From: Paenibacillus sp. JJ-223
GTDB lineage: Bacteria; Bacillota; Bacilli; Paenibacillales; Paenibacillaceae
Reading direction: 5' to 3'
DNA: 64,000 nucleotides
Assembly: GCF_927798175.1 (NCBI RefSeq)
Contig: NZ_CAKMMP010000019.1
Location: 62,001-126,000 of the forward strand
How positions within the stretch are numbered: the stretch's first letter is position 1; the number at the start of each line of letters is the position of its first letter. The notes under the pieces were generated by a model. That model worked only from the letters and a program-made list of their open reading frames with translations, ran no database searches and was not told the origin of the DNA. Below, piece after piece: positions 26,077-35,441 of this stretch. Made by a program: the position numbers and the translations under genes.

Positions 26077-26400
26077 ATGGGCTTCCAGACAGAATTCAAT
26101 TCCGTATGCAAATTCAAAAGCGAGCAGGAGCTGTTCGAGCTGCTGGAATACGGCCGCGGCAAAATGGTGAAGCAGGGCTTCCGGGTATTTCCCACCGGAC
26201 AGAAGGTCATCGCCTATACCCCCGATAACGTGGCCGTAGCCATCGTCAAAATTTTGGCTTCCATTGCCGAAATCAACTTTCAGGGCCAGGAAGTGACGGA
26301 AGTCGAAATGCAGCTGATCCGCAAACTGACCGAAGAGGAATCGCGTATCCAGACGGCCCTTGCCGACGAGATGTTTTTCGGGGAGCACGCTCAGGACTAG
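26077..26400 (+). CDS. Conserved-looking hypothetical protein
   Basis: This 107-residue protein is not recognised. It begins M-G-F-Q-T-E-F-N-S-V-C-K-F-K and has an alpha/beta pattern, with G-F-R-V-F-P-T-G-Q-K-V-I-A-Y in the middle and a charged helical C-terminus. There is no signal or membrane segment. AAAGGAG sits before the ATG, and the 26-base gap after ddl suggests cotranscription with ddl. Confidence 0.7.
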   Translation: MGFQTEFNSVCKFKSEQELFELLEYGRGKMVKQGFRVFPTGQKVIAYTPDNVAVAIVKILASIAEINFQGQEVTEVEMQLIRKLTEEESRIQTALADEMFFGEHAQD

Positions 26401-26547
26401 CCGTAGATGAACTCCGTTTTTTTATCACCGGAAAAGGGAGAGATTAGCGTCCTCGTTTTAGGGTAAAACTTGGAGGTATACAGAGGAGGCATTGACGGCC
26501 TTCCATACCATGAGTTATTTACCCCTGAACGAGAGGAAGGACGCTGC

Positions 26548-27549
26548 ATGCTTGTACGTTTTGGATATGTGGCCATGTCCGTCATCGTCGAGAATGCGTC
26601 CCCTTCCCGCACGATGACGATGGCCAGCTTCAACAAAATCGGGGACCGGGAAGCAGCGATTCGCAAACTGGAGCGCATTGCGGCCGAGAACCTTCACAAT
26701 ACGCTGCGTTTGCTCAGACACAACAAGGCAAGCCGTATTCATGTTTACCGTTTCTCCTCCAAGCTGATCCCGCTGGCCACCCATGAGGATTTGAGCGACT
26801 GGGACCCGTTTCCGGCGCTGACGCATGAGTTCTCTGCCATTGGAGAGTTTGTGAAGGAGAACGGCATGCGCGTATCCTTTCATCCGGATCATTTTACGGT
26901 GCTGAGCACGCCGCGCAAGGAAGTGCTTCGCAACTCCGTTCGCGATCTGCGCCATCATGTTCGGATGTTTGAGGCCATGGGATTGGATGCAACCGCCAAA
27001 AACAACATTCATATCGGCGGCGCTTACGGGGACAAACTTGCGTCGGCCGAGCGCTTTAAGCAGCATTTCATGGAGTTGGACCCGGACATCCGGCAGAGGA
27101 TCACGCTTGAGAACGACGATAAAACGTTCAATGCTCCCGAGACGCTTGCCGTTTGCCAAACGCTGGGCGTACCTATGGTGCTCGACATTCATCATCAATG
27201 GGTGAACAACCAGGGCGAGAAGCCTTGGGAGCTGTGGCCAGGCGTGTTGGAGACGTGGCAGACGCCGCTGGCTCAAGCAGATGCCCCGGCGGACCGGCCT
27301 TTGCCTCCCAAAATCCACGTGTCGAGTCCCAAGAGCGAGAGGGACCCGCGCGGCCATGCCGATGGCGTGGAGTTGGAGCCTTTGCTGACGTTTTTGCGCC
27401 ATATTGCCGCACATACCCCTGCCCTTGACGTCATGATTGAAGCCAAACGCAAGGATGAAGCGCTGCTTCAACTGATGCAGAAGCTGGCAGCCCTTCAGGA
27501 AGAGGGGATCGAGTGGGTGGACGAGTCTACCGTCATCATACGTCCATAA
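26548..27549 (+). CDS. uvsE: UV DNA damage endonuclease
   Basis: UvsE nicks DNA 5' to UV photoproducts, giving an alternative excision repair pathway. The 333-residue TIM-barrel protein starts M-L-V-R-F-G-Y-V-A-M-S and has R-L-L-R-H-N, V-S-F-H-P-D-H-F-T-V-L, N-N-I-H-I-G-G-A-Y-G-D-K, L-E-N-D-D-K-T-F and V-L-D-I-H-H-Q, which carry the metal-binding His, Glu and Asp residues. ATG at 26548 is selected because GAGAGGAAGGA precedes it and the family N-terminus starts there; an upstream in-frame start at 26470 adds an unrelated leader. Confidence 0.95.
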   Translation: MLVRFGYVAMSVIVENASPSRTMTMASFNKIGDREAAIRKLERIAAENLHNTLRLLRHNKASRIHVYRFSSKLIPLATHEDLSDWDPFPALTHEFSAIGEFVKENGMRVSFHPDHFTVLSTPRKEVLRNSVRDLRHHVRMFEAMGLDATAKNNIHIGGAYGDKLASAERFKQHFMELDPDIRQRITLENDDKTFNAPETLAVCQTLGVPMVLDIHHQWVNNQGEKPWELWPGVLETWQTPLAQADAPADRPLPPKIHVSSPKSERDPRGHADGVELEPLLTFLRHIAAHTPALDVMIEAKRKDEALLQLMQKLAALQEEGIEWVDESTVIIRP

Positions 27550-27647
27550 CGCGAAAAGAGGCCTGGGCGGCAAGAAACTTTGCGAACTGCGGGGCGTATA
27601 CTTTTAACAAGACTATTATAGGTTTGCAGATTGATATAGAAAGTAGA

Positions 27648-28520
27648 GTGAACGCTTTGAATGAGAAGGAAAAAACGCCTTATGTCGTGACAAGCAAGAG
27701 CTATACTGCCGTGGCGATCAACGCCGCATCCAAGGCCGGAGAATGGATCAAGAGCCGTCTTGGCACGGTTGCCGAGCCTGGCACCAAATATTCACCGCAG
27801 GACTTGGTGACAGAGGTGGATAAAGGCGCAGAGCAGATGATTCGCCGGCTGATCCTGACGCACTTTCCCGATCATGCCATCTTGGGCGAGGAAGGTGTTG
27901 AACCGGGACCGGAGGCTTCGGCCAAAGCATTGAAAGAAGCGCAGGAGGAAGAATACCTGTGGATCGTCGACCCGGTGGACGGCACGACCAATTTCGTGCA
28001 TGGTTTCCCGTTCTATTCGGTATCCATCGCCTTGGCCCATCGCGGAGAAGTGATCGTGGGAGTGATCTATGATCCCTCCCGTGACGAAATGTTCGTGGCG
28101 GAAAAAGGAAAAGGAGCCTACGTTCACGGTAACCGCATGAAAGTGTCGAATGAGCAGAACCTGGCCCAAAGTCTGATTGCCGTCGGCTTCCCTGCAGATC
28201 CTACATTTGCGCTGCCGCTGAACATGGCGGCAGTGCAGGCTCTTGCGCCTCAGGTACGCAACCTGCGCGCCGGCGGATCGGCTGCCCTGCATTTGGCATA
28301 CGTTGCTGCAGGTCGTCTCAGCGCGTACACCGAAGTGGGGCTGAAACCGTGGGACATCGCGGCGGGGGCACTGCTCGTGGAAGAGTCCGGCGGCCGTGTG
28401 AGCGATACGATCGGAACGCCGTACCAGTTGTCCGTGAGTCATGTCGTGGCCAGCAATGGCGCCATTCACGATGCATTGACCGACGTGCTGAAGAAAGCAC
28501 GCGCCACCGGTTTGGAATAA
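27648..28520 (+). CDS. Inositol monophosphatase family protein (SuhB-like)
   Basis: This protein of about 290 residues belongs to the Mg-dependent inositol monophosphatase family. Motifs are L-G-E-E-G, W-I-V-D-P-V-D-G-T-T-N-F-V-H-G-F-P near residue 110, and K-P-W-D-I-A-A-G-A-L-L near 235. It may act on inositol phosphate or related sugar phosphates, or have the regulatory role reported for SuhB. The start is unsure: GTG at 27648 or TTG at 27657, neither with a strong site; longer in-frame leaders to 27513 overlap uvsE and look non-coding. It is followed by a small gene 32 bases later. Confidence 0.88.
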   Translation: MNALNEKEKTPYVVTSKSYTAVAINAASKAGEWIKSRLGTVAEPGTKYSPQDLVTEVDKGAEQMIRRLILTHFPDHAILGEEGVEPGPEASAKALKEAQEEEYLWIVDPVDGTTNFVHGFPFYSVSIALAHRGEVIVGVIYDPSRDEMFVAEKGKGAYVHGNRMKVSNEQNLAQSLIAVGFPADPTFALPLNMAAVQALAPQVRNLRAGGSAALHLAYVAAGRLSAYTEVGLKPWDIAAGALLVEESGGRVSDTIGTPYQLSVSHVVASNGAIHDALTDVLKKARATGLE

Positions 28521-28552
28521 TTAGACCGAATAAGAGAAAGGAGCGAAGAGCC

Positions 28553-28837
28553 ATGGATGAATCCAAGGAGCTGGAGCAGCGATTGCGCGAGATGTTAACC
28601 GAAGGGGAGATGGAGGATTCCGACGATACGCGTGAGCGCGAGCGTCAGGTGCTTCCTCCCAAATATGAGGTTCGCATTCAGTTGGAACATGATCCGATCG
28701 TGGAAGAAACGTTGAAATATCGGAGCATCGCACGCGAAGTGGATGACCGCTACGATCGTTACCTGGAACGTGCGGATGGCAGCAAACGAAATTCAGATCA
28801 TGGAACTACATCGGGGGAGCCCGAGAAGGGTTCTTGA
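28553..28837 (+). CDS. Small charged hypothetical protein
   Basis: This 94-residue, very acidic and basic protein is not recognised. It is rich in Glu, Arg and Asp and predicted largely helical (K-E-L-E-Q-R-L-R-E-M-L-T-E-G-E-M). AAAGGAG lies about 9 bases before the ATG. It lies in the same unit as the inositol phosphatase gene and is closed by a terminator. Confidence 0.65.
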   Translation: MDESKELEQRLREMLTEGEMEDSDDTRERERQVLPPKYEVRIQLEHDPIVEETLKYRSIAREVDDRYDRYLERADGSKRNSDHGTTSGEPEKGS

Positions 28838-28865
28838 GCCTGGTTCAAATGAAGCAACATGAAGG

Positions 28866-28898
28866 ACAGACTTTCTCTTATGGGAAAGTCTGTTCTTT
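28866..28898 (+). terminator. Terminator after the small charged-protein gene
   Basis: ACAGACTTTC pairs perfectly with GAAAGTCTGT and is followed by TCTTT. Confidence 0.8.
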
Positions 28899-29019
28899 GG
28901 CGTGTTAAGCTTTTGGCGACAGGACTATTAAATAATGATAGAATCGATATATTGGAAAATGGGGCCATGATGGCCTCAACCTGGCACGTCTTTATTCTGA
29001 AAAGGAGTGGGATCCGAGA

Positions 29020-30333
29020 ATGAAACATACACGTACATGGAGATACACGGCCGCCGGTATTACAGCGAGCATGCTGGCAGGGGTGCTGCTCTTCTCCTCT
29101 TCTTCCGCACCGGCATACGCTGCCGCTGCCAATGGGAACGGGAATGCATCCGGGCAGGCAGTAAGCGCAAAAAGCAGCACTGCTGCGGTCGCAGAACCTT
29201 TCCGCATCGTCACATTGGGGGATTCCATTACGGTAGGGTACGAACCTAATTTGAAAGACCTTCCATACGGTTACGTGGAACGTCTGCAAGAGCAAGGGTT
29301 GCTTCACGGACGTACGCAGACCGACAATTTCGGCATTGCCGGACTGAAGAGCACTGGACTGAAAAACTTCGTTGCCGCGATTCGCGCTGGCCAAACGATC
29401 ACTTCGGAGGCGATTCAACCGAGCTTGGCTGATCCGCGCGCAGGACAGATCGGAGCCAACGTTTCTGCCATTCGCGAGAGTCTGGCACAAGCGGATCTCG
29501 TGGCCATTACGATTGGCGGCAATGACGTTTCCGAGCTGCTCGGAACGGCGGATAAGCTTGGCAACGAGGAATTGGAGGCCAAAGTAAAGGAGCTGCTTGC
29601 CGCGTATACCAGCAATGTGAATGCGGTAATTCAGGATATCCATACGCTTAACCCGGATGTTCGCATCGTGATCGCGGACCAGTATCAGCCGATGCCCGAA
29701 ATCGGGGGCAAAGCGTTGTATGCCAAACTGATGGAGGCGGCTGCCGGTTTTACGACGACCATTGATGGGATTGCGGCCCAATCCGTCAGCGATGGCATCG
29801 ATGTGAAGGTGGCTCACGTCGCGAAGGAATTCGTTGGCGGTGAAGGCACGATGACACATATGATCAAAGATCGCGATTTCCATCCGAACCAGTTTGGCTA
29901 TGAAGCCATTGCCAAAGTGTTCGCCGAAACGATCTGGGGCGATTACACCAAGCTGACCGCCCCGACGTCGGGTCAACCGATGAACATTATCGTGAGCGGC
30001 AAACTGCTGGATACCCCGTACAAACCGATCAATCGCGACGGCAAAAACTATGTGGCGATCCAGGATATTGTGAATGCCGTGGGAGCCGCTACCGTGTGGG
30101 ACAACAAAACGTCAACCGCAACGATTACATATGGCGAACGTAAGGTGGCCGTAAAAATCGGCGCGAGCACCGTTCAGGTTAACGGATCGGCTGTTGCGGT
30201 GGATACGCCTGCATTCCTGAACAAGGTAGGCAAGGAGTCCAAAACGTACGTGCCGCTGGCGATGGTTGCCGAAGGTCTTGGTTTTGACGTGCAATACGTA
30301 GCGAAGTTGAAAACGGTATTTGTGAACCCATAA
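29020..30333 (+). CDS. Secreted SGNH hydrolase with copper-amine-oxidase-N-like domain
   Basis: This 437-residue protein has a signal peptide (residues 1-38, ending A-P-A-Y-A-A). An SGNH/GDSL esterase domain (about 60-310) shows G-D-S-I-T-V-G-Y, G-G-N-D-V-S and the final D-F-H-P-N-Q-F-G-Y, giving the Ser, Asp and His triad. From about 330 a copper amine oxidase N-terminal-type domain (G-K-N-Y-V-A-I-Q-D-I, T-Y-V-P-L-A-M-V-A-E-G-L-G-F) follows, which in Firmicutes is a common extracellular stalk or binding module and not an oxidase. The substrate may be acylated polysaccharide or lipid; sequence does not decide. AAAGGAG precedes the ATG. Confidence 0.88.
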   Translation: MKHTRTWRYTAAGITASMLAGVLLFSSSSAPAYAAAANGNGNASGQAVSAKSSTAAVAEPFRIVTLGDSITVGYEPNLKDLPYGYVERLQEQGLLHGRTQTDNFGIAGLKSTGLKNFVAAIRAGQTITSEAIQPSLADPRAGQIGANVSAIRESLAQADLVAITIGGNDVSELLGTADKLGNEELEAKVKELLAAYTSNVNAVIQDIHTLNPDVRIVIADQYQPMPEIGGKALYAKLMEAAAGFTTTIDGIAAQSVSDGIDVKVAHVAKEFVGGEGTMTHMIKDRDFHPNQFGYEAIAKVFAETIWGDYTKLTAPTSGQPMNIIVSGKLLDTPYKPINRDGKNYVAIQDIVNAVGAATVWDNKTSTATITYGERKVAVKIGASTVQVNGSAVAVDTPAFLNKVGKESKTYVPLAMVAEGLGFDVQYVAKLKTVFVNP

Positions 30334-30349
30334 TCGGCCTCAGAGCAGG

Positions 30350-30386
30350 AAAATCCATGTTGATCTTAGAATCGACATGGATTTTT
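30350..30386 (+). terminator. Terminator after the SGNH hydrolase gene
   Basis: AAAATCCATGT pairs with ACATGGATTTT across a 12-14 base loop, followed by a T run. Confidence 0.88.
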
Positions 30387-30566
30387 TGCTGTTGGTCTAT
30401 TTTTCGACCACACAGAGAATAACGCGTTTTTGTACGCCAGACTCAAAAAGTTGATTATTTATGTCTTGTCATTCGCTCATGGATGTGTAAATATGAAAAT
30501 AAATTACAGTAAAGCGGAAAACATGCCAGATCACTGCACCCTTCTCCAATCAAAGGAGCGCTTTGA

Positions 30567-32351
30567 ATGAGACAAATGAAGAACGCTTTCACGGCACTGC
30601 CCATTCACCACAAAACGATTCTTCTCATCGGATGTTTGATGCTGGTCAGCTTCACCTTCTATGTATCCGTCCTGAGTTACGTATTCAACATTTATGACCG
30701 CCAGATCTACGAGAAATCGTCCCAGGTCCTGAACATGTCTTCGGTGGGGATCGAAAACCAGCTGCGCGAAATCGCCAATCTGTCCTTCAAAGTGATGTCG
30801 GATGAACAATTGCAGCAGTACCTTCTGCAACTGGACAAGGCGGATACCGTGTATGCCCGAAATACGCTGCGCAAAAAAATTACGAACCGGCTCGTCGCGT
30901 ATGCGGGTTCGGAGAAATACGTCTATTCCATGCTGTTTATCGATAACGACAACAATATCATGGCGGCAGGAAACCGGGAGGGCATCTCCAAAGATATGCA
31001 AACGGAGCTTGTCAGCCTTGGGGACAAACACGCCGGCTCCAATGCCTGGTACACGGGCGGAGATCGCCAGGCGAGACTGCTGTCCGTACGACAGGTGAAG
31101 TCATTCACCGGCGGGTTTACGCTGGAGAAGCTGGGCACCCTGATCATTCGCGTGCGGTTGGACCGGATCGTGCAGGACCAGATGCAGCACCCGGCCGAAG
31201 ACTCGCAGCTCATGATCACGGATGGCAAAGAGGCCATATATCCGACGGAATCCACGGTGAGCGAGGAAGAAATCGCCGCCGAGCTTAACCGCACGCAGCC
31301 CTACGGCATCGCGACGTTCGAGCAGGGAAGGCATTTTGTGGCCCGCGCGAACTCTTCCTATACGAACTGGGTGTATTTGTACATGACCCCGTACGATCAG
31401 ATGTTCAAGCAGATCCAATTTATTAAACAGCTGGTTACCGTCATTTTTATCGTGATTATGCTGACCGCATTGTTGGTCGGCGCAAAATTTTCCCGAAGCA
31501 TTACCCAACCGATCGCCCAGCTGATCAAAAAAATGCGGAACATCGAAAAAGGCGATCTGGATAAACTGGAGGAAGCCGCTCTGGGAAACGTCCCCTTGTC
31601 GCCTCAGAACGAGGTCGGGCTTCTGCACCGAACGTTCAAAATGATGCTGCAGCGCATCCGGGAACTGATCGAGGAGAATTATGCGAAGCAGCTGGTCATT
31701 CGCGAAACGGAATTGAAAGCGCTTCAGGCGCAGATCAATCCCCATTTTTTGTACAACACGCTGGAGTCCATCAACTGGATGGCAAAGGTGCAGAAACAGA
31801 CGCAAATTTCCGAAATGGTCGAAGCGCTCGGCTTTTTGCTGCGCAGCTCGGTCAACATGTCGGAGAAGTGGATTGCCCTGGAGAAGGAGCTGGACATCGT
31901 TCGCAGCTACGTGACGATCCAGCAGACGCGATTTGAGGAAAGGCTCGATTTCGACATGGATATTGCACCCGAGGTGACCACGGCCCGGATCCCGAAGCTG
32001 ACGCTGCAGCCACTGGTGGAAAACGCGATCCATTATGCGCTTGAGCCGAGCATTGATCCATGCCAAATCCGGATCAGGGCCAGGGCTGAAGGGGATAAGG
32101 TCGTGATCGAGGTGCAGGATGACGGGCCGGGCATGACGCCGGAATTCATGGAACGGCTGCAGGAAGGACGAATCAAAACGAGAGGGCAGGGCATCGGATT
32201 ATCCAACATTCAGGAACGGATCAGGCTGACCTTCGGGGACGAAGGCGAGATGATCGTGAGCAGCAGACCCGGCTCGGGAACCGTAGTATCGATCAGAATA
32301 CCTTGGATCAGGGAGGACGATGACGATGTACAAAGTGATGCTCGTAGATGA
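30567..32351 (+). CDS. YesM-type sensor histidine kinase
   Basis: This 594-residue membrane kinase has a transmembrane segment at about 15-40, an extracellular sensor region (about 41-290, dCache-like), a second transmembrane segment (about 290-310) and a HAMP domain. The His_kinase block I-N-P-H-F-L-Y-N-T-L-E-S-I-N-W (His393) and an HATPase domain with P-L-V-E-N-A-I and G-Q-G-I-G-L-S-N-I follow. Its relatives control uptake of plant cell-wall sugars. It overlaps the AraC-type regulator gene and is upstream of a sugar ABC transporter, so it should sense an extracellular oligosaccharide. Confidence 0.93.
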   Translation: MRQMKNAFTALPIHHKTILLIGCLMLVSFTFYVSVLSYVFNIYDRQIYEKSSQVLNMSSVGIENQLREIANLSFKVMSDEQLQQYLLQLDKADTVYARNTLRKKITNRLVAYAGSEKYVYSMLFIDNDNNIMAAGNREGISKDMQTELVSLGDKHAGSNAWYTGGDRQARLLSVRQVKSFTGGFTLEKLGTLIIRVRLDRIVQDQMQHPAEDSQLMITDGKEAIYPTESTVSEEEIAAELNRTQPYGIATFEQGRHFVARANSSYTNWVYLYMTPYDQMFKQIQFIKQLVTVIFIVIMLTALLVGAKFSRSITQPIAQLIKKMRNIEKGDLDKLEEAALGNVPLSPQNEVGLLHRTFKMMLQRIRELIEENYAKQLVIRETELKALQAQINPHFLYNTLESINWMAKVQKQTQISEMVEALGFLLRSSVNMSEKWIALEKELDIVRSYVTIQQTRFEERLDFDMDIAPEVTTARIPKLTLQPLVENAIHYALEPSIDPCQIRIRARAEGDKVVIEVQDDGPGMTPEFMERLQEGRIKTRGQGIGLSNIQERIRLTFGDEGEMIVSSRPGSGTVVSIRIPWIREDDDDVQSDARR

Positions 32352-33879
32352 TGAACGCGTAATTCTGGAAGGCATTTCCCAGGTCGTGGACTGGGCTGCG
32401 GCCGGTACGGAGCTGGTGGGTACCGCCAGGAACGGAGTGGAGGCATTGGACAAAATCGGTCGATCCCAACCGGATATCGTCATTACGGACATTTCGATGC
32501 CGGGACTGGACGGTCTTGGACTGATTGAGAAGGCAGCAGAGGAGTATCCAGGGGTCAGATTCATTATGCTGTCAGGATACAAAGAATTTGAATATGCGCG
32601 CAAAGCGATGCAGTTCGGGGTGAAGCACTACCTGCTAAAGCCCTGCAACGAAAATCAAATCCATGATGCATTGACGGAGCTTCTCCAGGAGCATCAAGAC
32701 GCCCGGGCCAAGGAGCATGTGGCCGGCCAGATGGAGCAGCGTCTGCAGCGCGTGCTGCCGCATGTGAAAGAGCAGTTTCTGCTGGAATTCATGACCAACC
32801 GCACTTATGGCCCGGTGGATCTGGAATATTATCAGGAGCTGTTCAATCTGAAGCTGGAAGACCAGCAAGTAAGGCTGCTGCTGTTCCGGATTGTGGATGA
32901 GCATGATTATAGCCATCTGTTCGCGATTAAAAACATCGCCAGCGACCTGCTGCCTCACGCACAGCTCAGCACAACGATTGAAGGCAAGCTGCTTCTGCTG
33001 CTGAAAGACTCCGAGGGACTGGAGGCATTGAAGGACAGCATCGAAGAAGTGCGTGCCGCCTTCAAAAGGTTATACAAATTGGAAGTGACAGCCGCGCTCA
33101 GCGGGGCCGATCGCATGATCGAGTCCCGCCGCCTGTTCCGCGAAGCGCTGCAATGCCTGAATCATCGCTTTTTTCTGGGGGAAGGCAAGCTGATTACGAC
33201 GGATGACCTGCATTTGGCCGGTGAAGGCGACGGTCTGCACGTCGAACAGGATGCGGACCGATTGTGCCAGCTGATCAAGACGGGCCATACCGAGGAAGTC
33301 CAGGCCGAGGTGGAGCGTCTGTTTGAACTGCTGGCCGGTCGCCAGCTCGAAATCGGCGTCACCCGATCTTACGTGCTGCAGCTGTACTCGGCCATGATCC
33401 ATGTGTGCCCGCCGGAGGAAGCTGCAGAGTTTACCCAGCGCATGGCATCCTTGCCCGAAGTGGATACATTGTCCGGCCTGAAAGGGTTTGTAGCCGAAAG
33501 CGCGGCCAGGTTGACGAACGGTTATTATAAAAACCATATCTGCCGCCAATCCTCTGCCGTGGAAAAAATGATGGATATCGTAGACCGCCACTTCGGCGAA
33601 GCTGATCTGTCCCTGAACGGGGTGGCGCATCAGATGCTCTACATGAACCCGGATTATTTGGGCAAAATTTTCAAAAAAGTGACCGGAGAGAATTTCTCCA
33701 ACTATGTGAACCGTCTGCGGATTGAACGGGCATGCGACCATATCCGCCGGGGCGGAGATGTGAAAGTATTCGAGCTGGCCGAACTGTTCGGCTTTGGCGG
33801 CAACTCGCAATATTTCAGTCAAGTGTTCAAAAAATGGACCGGCATGACTCCGACGGAATTTCGGAGAACTTGCATCTAA
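32326..33879 (+). CDS. YesN-type response regulator with AraC DNA-binding domain
   Basis: This 517-residue regulator has a receiver domain with D-D-E, phospho-acceptor Asp in I-V-I-T-D-I-S-M-P-G-L-D-G and K in L-L-K-P-C-N-E. A long central region (about 125-410) follows. A C-terminal AraC domain has two helix-turn-helix motifs (L-S-L-N-G-V-A-H-Q-M-L-Y-M-N-P-D-Y-L, then L-A-E-L-F-G-F-G-G-N-S-Q-Y-F-S-Q-V-F). The ATG at 32326 is preferred: GGGAGG at 32311-32316 is 9 bases away but only 3 from the ATG at 32320. It overlaps the kinase gene by 26 bases and probably activates the downstream transporter operon. Confidence 0.93.
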   Translation: MYKVMLVDDERVILEGISQVVDWAAAGTELVGTARNGVEALDKIGRSQPDIVITDISMPGLDGLGLIEKAAEEYPGVRFIMLSGYKEFEYARKAMQFGVKHYLLKPCNENQIHDALTELLQEHQDARAKEHVAGQMEQRLQRVLPHVKEQFLLEFMTNRTYGPVDLEYYQELFNLKLEDQQVRLLLFRIVDEHDYSHLFAIKNIASDLLPHAQLSTTIEGKLLLLLKDSEGLEALKDSIEEVRAAFKRLYKLEVTAALSGADRMIESRRLFREALQCLNHRFFLGEGKLITTDDLHLAGEGDGLHVEQDADRLCQLIKTGHTEEVQAEVERLFELLAGRQLEIGVTRSYVLQLYSAMIHVCPPEEAAEFTQRMASLPEVDTLSGLKGFVAESAARLTNGYYKNHICRQSSAVEKMMDIVDRHFGEADLSLNGVAHQMLYMNPDYLGKIFKKVTGENFSNYVNRLRIERACDHIRRGGDVKVFELAELFGFGGNSQYFSQVFKKWTGMTPTEFRRTCI

Positions 33880-33912
33880 CACGAGGCCAACAAACGAATG
33901 TAGGCCATTTGT

Positions 33913-33961
33913 GGGAGGACGGACAGCTCCGGAGGGAGCCGGACGTCCTCCTCTGTTTTTT
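33913..33961 (+). terminator. Terminator after the YesN-type gene
   Basis: GGAGGACG (33914-33921) pairs with CGTCCTCC (33944-33951), with an inner GC-rich palindromic region, followed by TCTGTTTTTT. Confidence 0.85.
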
Positions 33962-34030
33962 GAACCAACAAGACGGTTTTGTGTATTCAACTCTGTTCGT
34001 ACTTTTGGGAAAATGACTTTATCAAGTTGG

Positions 34031-34044
34031 TGAAAGCGTTATCA
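34031..34044. promoter_or_regulatory. Perfect CcpA-binding (cre) site
   Basis: TGAAAGCGTTATCA matches the consensus TGWAANCGNTNWCA at every defined position. It lies 58 bases before the solute-binding protein start codon, predicting catabolite repression of the transporter operon. Confidence 0.8.
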
Positions 34045-34101
34045 GATTGAGCGGGGTAACCGATTCACCTCATACAATTCAACACAAAAGGGGAGATTGG
34101 C

Positions 34102-35394
34102 ATGGTGAAAAAGGCAATATTCCTGATGATGGCTGCGCTGCTTGTATTTACGGCTGCATGCAGCTCCGAAGGGGGAAGCTCATCGGGCGGCGCGTCTTCG
34201 GACGGCTCGGTGAACCTTCGAATCGCTTGGTGGGGTTCCGATGCGCGTCACGAATATACGCAGAAGGTCATTGACCTGTACAAAGAAAAAAATCCGAACG
34301 TCAAAATCGACGTGGAATACGCCTCGTTCGACGACTATTGGAAAAAGCTCGCTCCACAGGCTGCCGCAAATCAGCTGCCTGACATCGTACAGATGGACAT
34401 TTCCTACATCAGCCAGTACGCGCAGAACGGACAGCTCGAAGATCTGGCCCCATACCTGGGCAACCAGATCAAAGTCGATGACGTTTCCGAAAACGTAATC
34501 AGTACGGGAGTCATCAACGGCAAGCAATATGGCGTGCCAGCGGGCGTGAACGTATTGGGCTTCCAATACGACCCGGCCTTGTTGAAAAAAGCGGGCGTAG
34601 ATGCCCTGCCTGAAAACATGACGTGGCAGTCGTATGAAGAGCTTGGTAAACAAGTTGCGGCCAAAGGCATGTATCTGGACGGCGGCGTGGCGCCGGACAT
34701 TTTCTTCCACTACTTCCTGCGTACCAAAGGGCTGTCCCTCTATAATGCCGAAGGAACCGGCCTTGGTTACGATGACGACAAACTGTTCGTGGAATTTTTC
34801 GGATTGATGCGCCGCATGATCGAGCAAAAGGCTGCGCCTTCGCCGGACATCGCGAACCAAACGAAAGGCATTATCGAGGAATCCGACCTGGTTAAAGGCA
34901 CAGGCATCGGTATTTGGCAGTGGTCCAACCAGTTCGTGGCGGTGCAGCAGGTCGCCAACCGTCCGCTGGAATTCGCGCCTATGCCGGGGCCGGACATGGA
35001 GAAAGGGCTTTACATGCAGCCAAGTATGTACTGGGCAGTAACGTCCAACTCCAAAGTGAAGGAAGAAGCAGCGAAATTCATTGATTTCTGGGTGAACGAT
35101 GTTGAGGCCAACAAGCTGATCAAAGGGGAACGCGGTGTGCCGATTTCCGGCAACATCAAGGAAGCCATTGCTTCCGAGCTGAGCGAGCCGACGAAACAAG
35201 TATTCGACTTCGTGGCCGCGATGGAACCGAAAGCTTCTCCGATGAGTCCGCCGCCGCCGGTCGGCTCGCCTGAAGTGATTGCTTCCCTTGCTGACGTTGT
35301 CGAGGAACTGAACTTCGGCAGAATTACGCCGGAGCAGGCAGCGCAGACGTTCCGCAGCAACGCAGAGTCCATTTTGGCCAATAACAAGAAGTAG
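34102..35394 (+). CDS. Sugar ABC transporter substrate-binding lipoprotein
   Basis: This 430-residue family-1 solute-binding protein has a lipoprotein signal peptide with lipobox V-F-T-A-A-C (Cys near residue 16-17) and a Ser/Gly-rich linker. The solute-binding fold follows (V-N-L-R-I-A-W-W-G-S-D-A-R-H-E-Y at the start, then P-D-I-V-Q-M-D and G-V-P-A-G-V-N near 145). It resembles B. subtilis YesO. It is held at the membrane surface and delivers oligosaccharide to the two permeases downstream; no ATPase is in the cluster, so a shared MsmX-type ATPase is likely by inference. GGGGAG precedes the ATG. Confidence 0.94.
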   Translation: MVKKAIFLMMAALLVFTAACSSEGGSSSGGASSDGSVNLRIAWWGSDARHEYTQKVIDLYKEKNPNVKIDVEYASFDDYWKKLAPQAAANQLPDIVQMDISYISQYAQNGQLEDLAPYLGNQIKVDDVSENVISTGVINGKQYGVPAGVNVLGFQYDPALLKKAGVDALPENMTWQSYEELGKQVAAKGMYLDGGVAPDIFFHYFLRTKGLSLYNAEGTGLGYDDDKLFVEFFGLMRRMIEQKAAPSPDIANQTKGIIEESDLVKGTGIGIWQWSNQFVAVQQVANRPLEFAPMPGPDMEKGLYMQPSMYWAVTSNSKVKEEAAKFIDFWVNDVEANKLIKGERGVPISGNIKEAIASELSEPTKQVFDFVAAMEPKASPMSPPPPVGSPEVIASLADVVEELNFGRITPEQAAQTFRSNAESILANNKK

Positions 35395-35441
35395 TTGAAC
35401 GATGTTTTGCCCGCACCCATCGCGGGGAGGATGGAATCGAA

